From: Emmonsiellopsis sp. PD_33
Taxonomy: Eukaryota > Ascomycota > Eurotiomycetes > Onygenales > Ajellomycetaceae
Length of the DNA: 64,000 nucleotides
Reading direction: 5' to 3'
Assembly: GCA_032988165.1 (NCBI GenBank)
Contig: JANTQF010000022.1
Location: 1-64,000 of the forward strand
Part shown: piece by piece, positions 11,265-21,133 of the stretch
Layout: every line of letters begins with the position of its first letter
Position numbering within the stretch: the stretch's first letter is position 1
Notes under the pieces: generated by a model
Database searches by the model: none
What the model saw: the letters and a program-made list of their open reading frames with translations, nothing else
Told to the model about the DNA's origin: nothing
Translations under genes and position numbers: made by a program

Positions 11265-14200
11265 AATCAGGCAACAGATCAACTCAACCAGCTCACTAAA
11301 AATAATAATGATGGGGATACTACATACTCCAACAATGAGCTCTACAAATTAAATGAGAAAGTAAATATAATACATTAGCTCCTAAACACTACCTAGGCAG
11401 CTCATAAATTAGCTGATGATGAATATACCATGAATAATAACATTAATAATGATGTGGATCATTATACTGAGACTAAGAAGGATAAAATAGACAACATTAA
11501 TGCCACATCTGAACATCCTCTGGGGGCCTAAGAGGCCAGAAACTCTGAGGTCCAAGAGGTTAATTCCTTTAATCCAACTATTCAAGATAATAATCTAATA
11601 ATCTTATCACACATCAATGATAAAGCTAATTGTATTTACATAGTTAACAACCCTGCAGAGCTTCTTATTTATAAATAGAATAAAGATTGTATGGATCCTT
11701 TTACAACAGCCTTCACTTTATGGATAGAGTCTGCTGAGATATCTTGAGAGCTATATCAGTCATTATTATAGATTCTTCAGACTCTGAAGGATATCACTTC
11801 AATTCATAACCTCCCCAATGAACTATTAAATCTAAAAAAGAAATATAGGGTGCAGTTCCCAATCCTTTCACTACACTACATGCAGATTCCAATTATCTCT
11901 TCAGATCAGATGCTGACATTCTCTCATGCTGAAAAACACCTTACTAATCATATATTAATGTCCTTATACTTTCAAGATATGATCTTATTGGTGTTAAGGC
12001 TTGTTAAGTCTCAGAGGTTTCAACAGCACATGCACATTGAGATGGCAGAAGTTGTCAACTCCCCTATAGAACTATAGCACTCACATAGCTGGGAAAGCTC
12101 AATTAAATACTGCTTCAGGGAATTTGCCTTGTATCCTTCCACCAGTGAACTGATTTTCCCCTCCAATTTCATATGGTATCAGTGTGAAAACAATAAATGT
12201 CCATGCAGATAACCAGACAAGACCAACTTCAACCATATGAGTAGAGTGCAGTTTATTGGAAAGGATAGATGAGAGACATCCCTATATTTCAACAGGACTG
12301 TTTTGCAGATCCAATCTACCATACAGTACTCAACTCTGAATGTAGAAGGATCTAATTTTCAGAGTCCTTATCTACCCTTCTATTGATATGAGGTAATTTT
12401 AGTTGAGAGTAACATATTGAATATCATTCTAGCAAGCTCTGTTCTATCCAGAGCCTACATCTTTATTGATTATACCTTTAATGGAACCAACAACACCTTC
12501 CCAACTGAGAATTTCACTTCTAGTCTTTTCCTTTGGAGGGTTCTCTATTTAGCTTTAATCACTACTTGGCCATACTACAGATCAACACCAATATGTGGAG
12601 AGCTAGAGATTGTGATCCATAAGAGAGAGTTCTTAAAGAATACCTTTACTAAAGGGCAGAAAGTATTGTTCCTTTCTTATCAGCTTTTTATTAATGGGTT
12701 TGGCCTCTATCAGAACATGTATTGGAGTTTAATGAGTATATACTAGATCTCAGCTCTGAGTGCAGCTGAATGCAAGAAGCATAATAACCTGTTCACAGTG
12801 ACATTCAGTCCATATAATATGAACTTTTCAGATACTGTTGAAGTCTTATCCTCTGAATTCCTACAGTTAGATGATGAGAGCATTCTGATTAATATTGATA
12901 GTGACACTGTTCAGGTTGTTTCTTCCTGCTTATCATTTATTAGTAACATGCCACAGCAGAATGGGAATGCTGGTATCAAAGGCCTAAGTGCAGAGTACTT
13001 ATATCAGAGCTGTCTGGTTGGAGACTAAAAGAGATTGAATTTGTCATTTAATATTATTCAAAATGAATACTATCATTATGACACTCAATAGATCCAACAC
13101 CAGGCAGAGAGTGCTCCAAACCTAACAAAGAGAAAGGAGCTGTGGTAGAAGAGCAAATTGGCAGATAACAACTCTTACCTATTTAAGATATGTTTAAGTT
13201 TAAATCTGGTTACATTCTTCCCATTCAATCCTGCACACAGTAAGTATTTAGAGATTTCAAAAATAGCTCATTCTGTGCTGGTAGAATCAGCATTAACTTC
13301 AGTCAGAAAGACTGAGTACCTTCAAATATTACAGACCTTCTCTTTCCCCTGAAAATAGATACACCTACAGTTACCTCTTACCCATTTAGAGAAGTACTAA
13401 CTGTAAGAGCATGCTTGGGCATCCATTCTGATACTACTTATATTGTGATGTAGCCTTAAATGTTCATGGCTTAAAAATCAAATTCATAGAGTACTCCTAC
13501 TGGCATTCTCAAAACTCAGCACCTCAGCAGTGAACTTGACTATTAACATATTTACAGTAATTATAAGAAGCAATTCAATCTTGCTATCACATAACCCAGC
13601 TGTCCATGACCCAAAAGAAATTCAATAAATCATTACTACTACTCATTAATATCTATAGTTCTTCCTAGATGCAGCAGTAAATACAGTACAACAAGCCTGA
13701 GCTTCTTCTCATGTAGGGTCAGTAAGTCAGAGCTGACAAGCATCTCTGGTACCAAGTCAGATGTTGATATCAATCAGGCTAGATGAATATTCTACCTTTA
13801 CCATAACAGAAGATTCAGAGTAAGACTCAGCTCTCTCTATGAAAAAAGGTGCATCTTTCATCAGAATGAAAAACTGACCAAATATGCATATCAGACTGCA
13901 CTATATTGATGAAATTAGAGAATATGGAACTGCCAACAACAGCAACATGTTAATGGGGGAGGACAAACATAGAGATTATAAACAACTAATCTGCCATACA
14001 AATCATCATAATGTTGAAAAGATATTACTTCAACAGAAGAGTTTTTATTGGACAGTTCAGCTTGCTTTTTATGGTGTATTTAACAACTCTCAGCTAGAAC
14101 TTGAAGAGAGATTAAGGAAAATCCATGAATATTATCCTGCCCTCCTAACTAATCTGATTCAGGTTGATGACTGTGAATCTGATGATGTTCTTTCAATCAA

Positions 14201-15311
14201 TAAATTATATATACTGAAGAACCTTCCAGATCATATCTGAAAATCCCTGCAGGTGAACCTTATATCTTTACTGTCACTAAAGAATGATATGGATATACTG
14301 GGAATTCCAACAAATCAGATATTAAACCTTCCAAATGTCTACCCATTCCTTCAAAAACTAAGACAGGCATACAGTCTTGACTGGAATAAACCATCCATTC
14401 TGGAACCAGAGCCAAGGCCACTCCAATTTTACCAAAAAATTACTTTTATACCTAAGTACCATCTCTCATTCTCATTAGGACACTGTTGATTATATACTTA
14501 TTTATTATACAGTAATGAAACCCATTGGATAACACTCATACAAGGAAATGTTATTAAGTATAGAAATTCAAAAATTAGTCAGATCCAAGCTGTTTTTATC
14601 TATAACTTATATGGATATGGTGATTAGATCTTTTTTGTAGTCATATTGATGAGTCCAACTAGATCTAATGGGTTATTAGACCTACTAATTCTAAGTGATG
14701 ATTCTGGGGATTACACAATAATCAGCCTTCCTACTGTGTGGAAACCAAGTCTCTATATTATACCAGTCTAATATAAGTCTAGGGGTAGGTTGCAATATAG
14801 CCCCAAAGGCACCAAGCTTTTGCACTGTACATAGGACATGTCATTTTTTTAGCTGCTCTTAAATCCCAAAATCCTCTTTAACAGCAATCAATAAGTCAAT
14901 CTATTATCCTGTGCATAACCATTTTCTTCTTAATAACATGCTCAGGAGCAGGAGACTCCCACACCAACACCTACTCAGTATGATAGCCCATCTAGTGCAC
15001 CTCACAGGCAAGATTCACTAATAGGCTCTCCTACACAATCTCATGCAACAAGCCCAGAGCAGGCCCTAATGTCTCCCATGATGAGTAGCATTCAGAGCTA
15101 AATACAGAGCAACACCCCCACCCACAACTCAACACTCAATCCTGCAAATATCCCAAAGATCACTAATATATATCATAACATTAATTTATCAAGCAATCCA
15201 GCACTCAACCCAGTAAATATCCTAAAGATGACTGATATGTGCCATAACATTGATCTACCAAGTAATACCTATAGACTCAATGGAGAGGCCTATATTAGGT
15301 TCAATTTCTGA
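11265..15311 (+). pseudogene. Ghost ORF of a large transposase-like protein, one frame for about 4 kb
   Basis: All readable segments on the plus strand share one frame (codon starts divisible by 3): those at 11265, 11850, 12417, 12798, 13158, 13884, 14253 and 14943-15311. Between them the same frame continues, interrupted only by stops. The total is about 1,349 codons without a needed frameshift (a spliced segment near 14,870-14,940 is possible). Readable motifs include MPQQNGNAGIKG, AHSKYLEISKIAHSVL, MHIRLHYIDEI and MLMGEDKHRDYK. These resemble a large, repetitive fungal protein family that I associate with KDZ-like transposons; that family name is a guess. A leader exon may end near 11,213. 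The element is dead: dozens of stops. Confidence 0.6.
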
Positions 15312-15443
15312 AAGACATCTCTATGATAGCAAGCATGGGCTAATATACCTGATTCTATGAGATGAGACTGAATACCCAGGAAATGGAAGTATGCCATGAA
15401 GATATATTAGTATATAAAAGAGGTATATTTCACTACTAGGTAA

Positions 15444-15660
15444 GCTAATATTTCTCATTCACCCACATTGCATTTCAATCATCAAGGGTATTCCCCCTAT
15501 ATAATGACTATTAGAGCTGATGTTTCCCATTCACCCACATTACATTTAAATCACCAAGGGTATTCCCCCCTATATAATGACTGTTGAAGCCAATATTTCC
15601 CATTCACCCATATTGCATCCAAAATTACCAAGAATATTTTCTATCTAGCCTCCTTTTCTC
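15444..15660. repeat. 72/73-bp tandem repeat, three copies
   Basis: Units begin at about 15444, 15516 and 15589 with GCTAATATTTCTCATTC, GCTGATGTTTCCCATTC and GCCAATATTTCCCATTC. Each is followed by a shared ACCAAGGGTATTCCCCC-like core; the third copy is more diverged. Differences are mostly transitions. Confidence 0.8.
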
Positions 15661-15783
15661 TACCTATATCTATCCTGCACCTATACTGACATCATCAATC
15701 TATTTTCTTTCTCTTTTAGCAGACTACTTGCAAATTGTTACATCCACTAAAAATGGATGCCTATACAGGCTCACTGCAACCTA

Positions 15784-15875
15784 GGCTACTACCCATTATC
15801 AACCTGGGCTGCTACCCATTATCAACCTGGGCTACTACCCATCATCAATCTGAGCCACCACCCATTATCAAAACC
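15784..15875. repeat. 23-bp tandem repeat, four copies
   Basis: Copies start at 15784, 15807, 15830 and 15853 with the core GGCTACTACCCATTATCAA. The last copy has drifted to GAGCCACCACCCATTATCAA. It lies just downstream of the ghost ORF. Confidence 0.85.
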
Positions 15876-16591
15876 AGTGGTTGAGGGATGTGGAGAACCT
15901 GAAGATGAAGTCAAAAGTCACACCAGTTATAATTAGTATTATTAGAAGCACAGGGGCTAGTAAATTATCATTAATAAATATAGTTCTTAATGAAGAATGC
16001 CTTGTCCTGACTAATAGCATGCACATCTATATTACCATCATTACTGAGATCTCATTCAACTATGAACCCTAGAAGTATAGAGTGGCAATCAAGTTCATTT
16101 CTCCTGCAGAGTGGGAAAAGAAACTTAAACTTATTTTTAATGAGATTCAGACCTACCATAATGAAGGATAATATTAGGATGATTTCAATATTGCAATTAT
16201 CATTGCAAGAATGAAGGTAGTATATTCTGATGTGAAAGATATTACAGCATTATTCATCAAAGAACTAATGAAACAAGATAGTGTCTGTAGTATTCTAGAA
16301 AAGATAATTAAGTTCACCACAAATAACCCAGCTTGACTTCATACTCAACTTCAACTATATTTAGATTGAGGGATGTGGAGAACAGTGTCTGCAGCATTCT
16401 AGTTCATTTTGATGGGTATCTTCCTCTATATCATGATTGTTGAAGCTGACATTTTAATGTATAAAAAGGCAATCAGGTGCATTTATCTGGTATAGTGGGA
16501 ATTCACTTAAATACCCAATCAACAAGAAGTGTGCCACAGAGATTTATTGGTATATAAAAGAGGTATATTCTACCACTGGGAAATCTGAGAG

Positions 16592-16765
16592 CTGCTGAAG
16601 AAATGAACCTGATTGCTGCTCTATACTTCTCAGATTTATAGTTGAATGATATCTTAATAATAATAGCAGTGCAGGCACACACCTGGACCACTATTATTAC
16701 TAAGATATTATTTAACCATGGACCTAAGAAGTATAGAGCTGCAATTAGATTCATTTCTTCAGCAG
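16592..16765. repeat. Large inverted repeat (two arms of about 75-80 bp, short loop)
   Basis: The left arm (16592-16671) is the reverse complement of the right arm (16688-16765), with a loop of about 16 nt. Over 75 aligned bases I count 11 mismatches (about 85% identity); all but one are transitions. The outer ends are perfect: CTGCTGAAGAAATGAA versus TTCATTTCTTCAGCAG. A third, direct-orientation relative lies near 15,990-16,130. Confidence 0.8.
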
Positions 16766-16892
16766 AGTGGGAAAGAGAACACTTATTTTTAGTGAGTATC
16801 TCCTCATATACCATACTTATCAGAGCTGACATTTCCTTTCTAAGATTCTTTACTCCCCTAACACTGCTAGATGTGAGATCATTACCCAAGTA

Positions 16893-16985
16893 AACATCAC
16901 CTTAATCCTCAAACTCCTGAATGGTAATATCACCTTGATCCTCAAATCTCTAAATGGCAACATCACCTTGATCCTTACCCCCCAA
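16893..16985. repeat. 33-bp tandem repeat, nearly three copies
   Basis: The words AACATCACCTTAATCCTC, AATATCACCTTGATCCTC and AACATCACCTTGATCC start at 16893, 16926 and 16959, exactly 33 bp apart. Confidence 0.75.
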
Positions 16986-17369
16986 ATTGATTATCAGAGC
17001 TGATTTTTCTTTGCTTGTAGCAGCTTTACCCTGTTAATGGTAGTAATGATGGTGGCTATAAATCAATTTAGTGGATACACTACTGAATGTGAAATTAATA
17101 ATGGATGCCTCTGAAAGAATGTATATTTAGACTGGGAATTACTTTATAACCAGACTGTAGTCAAACAGTGATCTAATCATGCTCCAATCATATTATAATC
17201 ATGTTTAAACCATGCTCTGATGCTCTGACTGTGTTACCATAATATTTATATAATGATTTCATCATATCTAAACCATGCTCTGATCCTCCAACCATGCTAC
17301 TGCAGTGGTTACATGATGGTTCCATGATAGTCATTGCTATATTTACATGGGAATATTAAATGTAATGTA

Positions 17370-17471
17370 GTCAGAGTGCTATTATAGTTAAAGTGCTATT
17401 ACAATCAGAGCATTATAGTAGTCAGAGTGTTATTACAGTCAGAGCATTATTATAATTAGAGTATTATATAT
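17370..17471. repeat. 17-bp tandem repeat, six degenerate copies, then longer duplications
   Basis: Six consecutive 17-bp units of the type GTCAGAGTGCTATTATA run from 17370. Beyond them, to about 17640, longer imperfect duplications share ATTATATATATATAAA and TGGAGCATTACATGGAG and include the self-complementary word CTTCATGAAG twice. Confidence 0.75.
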
Positions 17472-17884
17472 ATATAAACATCAATGGAGCATTACATGGA
17501 GCATGGTGGTAGTTAGAGCATTATATATATATAAATGTGGATGGAGCATTACATGGAGTGTTGCAGAAACATTATATTATATGGAGTATAGTCAGAGTAC
17601 TTCATGAAGTATAGTTAGAGTGCTTCATGAAGTATAGTTATAACATTACAATATATTTACATGGTTCTTTGGTTTACATGCTCTAAAAATAGTGATAATA
17701 TCATTGCAGATGTTAATTTCAGAGTGCTCTATCAGAGCAATAGTGTTTACATGGTGGATCCACAGCAGAACAGTCTCATGAAAATCTGGTATGGATGCAC
17801 GCTCACTTTTTAAATGCAAGGGAAACCATCTTTCTAGATCCAATATGTACTCTGAAGAGAAACCTGCGACATATTCGTGGTAGG

Positions 17885-18853
17885 TCATTTCTCGAATGAC
17901 ATATTATAACCCCCGGTCTTCTCATCCTTTATAAATTTGAAATTATCCGTCGACAGGCCAAAGGGCTTCAAGATCCCATTCCCGAGCTAATACGATCGAT
18001 GGATGTCAGTATAAATGCCCATCAAACCATCCAACAACGAAAAAAAAACTTACATCCTTAAGCTTCCCCATCATCTCCCCCATCTCCTTCTCTCTTGCAG
18101 AATTGATTAACGGCGGCAACTCCCTCAACGCCCTACGCACAACCTTCTCATCACTAGCAGGCAAATTCTTCAATCCCAAAAGCGCTTTATAATCCTCCTC
18201 CGCCGCTTGCAAATTCGCCCATCCACCCAACTCCATCTTCGCCCTCGCCCGCCTCATCAGCGCCTTGGCGCGTATCCGCATGATATCCTCCCTCCTCGCA
18301 TCATCCTCCCGTAGTTTCTTCAGCAACGCTTCGTCCGCTTCCTCATCGCCGTCTCCATCCAGCTCTACGACGCGGTTGGAGCTATCGTTTGCATCTTCGC
18401 TGCCCACCTTTCCCGTGTCGGACGCGGATGTTTCTAGTAGTGGCGGAAGGGCTTTATCTAGCCGGTCTATACTTGTTGATGCTGCATCGACGGCCGCTTT
18501 CCAGTCTTCTAGTTTCAAATGGCATGCGGCGATGTTACTTTGCAGTACGGCGATTTCGTAATCGAGGTAGTTGGGGCAGAAGGAGAGGGCGCGGTCGTAG
18601 GTGGTGATGGCTTCGGAGTAGCGGGCGGAGGTGAAGAGTTTGTTTGCGGAGGATTTTTCGGTGTTGGATTGGTTTAGGAGATCCTGCGGAGTAAAGAGTA
18701 TTAGTATTAAGGTAGATAGAGACAAGCGGGGATGTTTCGTACGGCTTCTTCGTCGGCGGGGAAGCGGGCATCGTGGAAGACGTCTTCCTCGTCGCTGTCA
18801 TCGGAGGGAGGGGAGGGGTTTGAGGGCGGTTCTAGTTTGGACGAGGTTGGCAT
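17885..18853 (-). CDS. TPR protein, TTC1-like co-chaperone
   Basis: Three exons on the minus strand: 18743-18853, 18054-18683 and 17885-17986, giving 280 aa. An acidic N-terminus is followed by tetratricopeptide repeats: ANKLFTSARYSEAITTYDRA opens TPR1, NIAACHLKLEDWKAAVDAA follows, and a third pair begins RIRAKALMRRARAKMELGG. The last exon reads LGNGILKPFGLSTDNFKF, the highly conserved C-terminus of the TTC1 family, which confirms the splice at 18053/17986. TTC1 relatives are cytosolic Hsp70/Hsp90-binding adaptors. The first 111 nt are coding from the first ATG. The stop codon lies 85 bp from the edge of the CpG-free island, so the 3' UTR probably enters degenerate repeat DNA. The start is 258 bp from the divergent HAD gene. 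Confidence 0.85.
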
Positions 18854-19111
18854 GGCGGATATGGCGATGATAATATGGCTCTATTAAATATTGCAGGGTT
18901 GAGGCGTCAATATAAAACAGGATAATTGTTGGATGTTTGCTGGATGTTTTTGTTGGAGCTGGATGTTCTGTCGGCAAACCTTCCTTGTTAACTCCGAGAA
19001 AATCCCCGCCGTTCAATTCAACCTTGCGTGACTCAGGACTTCAAACATTCGACACATCTCACGATCAAACATTGATTTTCTGTTAAACGTTACATATACT
19101 CAATCAGAGCC

Positions 19112-20148
19112 ATGGACGCCACCCAGAAACAGTGTGTATATTGCCAGATATATCCTGCAAGTGACATTCAAGCTAACATTACCCTAGAGCACCACCCGTC
19201 AGGGCCTGTCTGTTCGACATGGACGGCTTGCTGATCGACTCAGAGGATCTCTATTCTCTGGTGGTGGATACCATTCTCCATGAATATGGAAAGCCCACTA
19301 TGCCATGGTCTATCAAGGCGCAATTGCAAGGCCGCCCTGCCGCTCAGGTAGCCCCCCCACCGCTAGATATACCCCCTTTCAGTCTCCTTATCTAACCAAA
19401 CCCCCAAACAACACCACAGGCCACCAAAATCTTCCAAGACTGGGCCCAGCTCCCCATCCCCCACGAAGAATTCATGGCAAAACAATCCGCCCTCCAACAA
19501 CAACACTTCCCAACCACCAAGCCCCTCCCCGGCGTCCCCGCCCTCCTCTCAACCCTCGCGCAGACCGCCACCACCCAATCCCCCGTCCACATCGCCCTCG
19601 CCACCTCCTCCACTACAAAAAACTACACCCTCAAGACTGCCCACCTCTCAGACCTCTTCGACCTCTTCCCCGCCTCCCGCCGCATAAAAGGCGACAACCC
19701 CCGCATCGGCGCCGGCAGAGGCAAGCCACTCCCGGACATCTACCTGCTAGCCCTAGAGACTATCAACGCCGAGATCCGCGCCGCAGGCAACGGGGAGAGC
19801 GAGATTAAGCCGGAGGAGTGTCTGGTGTTCGAGGACTCTGTTCCCGGCGTCGAGGCGGGGCGGAGGGCAGGGATGCAGGTTGTTTGGGTGCCGTATGCGG
19901 GGTTGCTGGAGGAGTATCGAGGGAAGGAAGAGGTGGTTCTCGCGGGGCTGACGGGGGAGCATAAGGAGATTGACGGGGTGGATGCGTCGCTGGAGGGGTT
20001 GGAGGGGCTGGATACGTGGCGGGGGAGGGGGTCGGGGAAGCCTGGGGTTGTGGGGGATGGGTGGGGACATTTGCTGTCGAGCTTGGAGGCGTTTCCGTAT
20101 GAGAGGTTTGGGATTAAGGTTCCTGATGAGGCGAAGTTGTCTAATTAA
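19112..20148 (+). CDS. HAD-superfamily phosphatase (YKL033W-A / pseudouridine-5'-phosphatase-like)
   Basis: Three exons: 19112-19131, 19188-19347 and 19420-20148, giving 302 aa. The first exon encodes only MDATQK and two bases of the next codon. HAD motif I is LFDMDGLLIDSE (catalytic Asp pair), motif II is the ATSS turn, the motif III Lys lies in GKPLPDIYLLALE, and motif IV is VFEDSVPGVEAGRRAGM. The cap insert after motif I (KPTMPWSIKAQLQGRPA) matches the beta-phosphoglucomutase/HDHD1-like subfamily that includes yeast YKL033W-A. The enzyme should be a cytosolic Mg-dependent phosphatase of small phosphometabolites; a pseudouridine monophosphate substrate is inferred from the metazoan relative only. 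It shares a short divergent promoter with the TPR gene. A Gly-rich insert near residue 270 is unusual. Confidence 0.85.
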
Positions 20149-21133
20149 TTAGACTCTGAACGAGTAGATTGGGGCGTTGGGATGGAGGGGTTGAATTAGA
20201 ATTTGATACCCGAGACCTTTTTTCTAAGGTTATGATGGATAGGACTGCAGATACATGAATAACGAAGACCTGGTACATGATTATGGAAGATATCCGATTT
20301 TTTTCCCTTTAAGCGAACATAAAATCTACGTTCTGTACTAGTAGAATACCTTTCCTATCATATGAAGCTCTTGCATTGTTCTATTGGCTAACACAGGTGG
20401 ATAGAATTGACAATTTGATCCCACCATATTCACAACGTTCAAACAGACGCCAAAGCCCAAACAGTCGAGGATCAACAGGGGAAGCACATACGACCAGCTT
20501 GCAAATAACGTACATAAACACAGTGCTCGGTTGCTGGGGATTGTTAGCATAACATTAATTGGGTTGGGTGTGATAAGAGTCCGATGGCAAAAACAAAACA
20601 AAGCATCAGAAAAACGAGATTATCCATGTCCGGAAGTGTAGGGGATAGAAGCCAGTGTGGGTGGTAGGGGTCCAAGGGCAATTTGAGTCCTGTCAATAGA
20701 AAAACACCGGATCCTGGGGGAAAATAAAAGACAAACAGCAAGAAATCCCAAAAGCGAAAGGAGTGTGACGGCCCTAGTGCTTCTTAGATATAGATACTCA
20801 GAAGCACTCTATTGAGCTGGTAATACCAAGAAGGCCAGCGGGATAAGAAACCGAAAAGAAATCTATAACAGTGCGACCTTTACAATCAGGGGAAAAAGGG
20901 AATATCAGAAAAATGGCAGCGCAGACTTTGCATAAAATATAAAAAACATGCAATGAGCTGGGGGGCTGAGTTTGGTCCGTAAAAAGATAAAATCAAAAGA
21001 AAAGAGCTGTTTGGCTTGTATGTTGCAGTTTGGGTAGGCAACAAAACAGCTTGTCCTGGGAATTGTCCTTGAAAGGCGACAAAATAAAGAAAAATCCGTG
21101 GCACGCAGACGGCATGTCTGTGCGAAGTCCATT
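20149..21133. other. Convergent intergenic region
   Basis: Lies between two convergent stop codons, so it should hold both 3' UTRs. Several minus-strand open frames here lack domains. It is A-rich in the direction of both transcripts, and no repeat is seen. Confidence 0.4.

Larger units (their letters stand above)
6471..17799. mobile_element. Degenerate, CpG-free transposon and repeat island
   Basis: Reading every line, I find no CG dinucleotide between 6470 and 17800, about 11.3 kb, while both flanks have normal CG use. CA and TG remain common. The block is AT-rich, holds no intact gene, and contains relics of long ORFs broken by TGA, TAG and TAA stops plus several tandem and inverted repeats described separately. 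Point-mutation decay of repeats by RIP or by deamination of methylated CpG is established in ascomycetes; strong CpG loss in repeats is reported for Coccidioides (Onygenales). The island is best read as one or more old elements in heterochromatin. Terminal repeats or target-site duplications that would set element borders were not found by eye. Confidence 0.85.

Noticed and set aside
6471..17799. Tandem repeats of the island considered as a CRISPR array or a centromere
   Set aside because: This is eukaryotic DNA with no constant spacer-repeat pattern; array lengths are far too short for a fungal regional centromere and no centromeric evidence is visible.
17646..17888. 80-codon minus-strand frame across the island edge
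   Set aside because: It overlaps the last exon and stop codon of the TTC1-like gene on the same strand in another frame and shows no similarity to any family I know.
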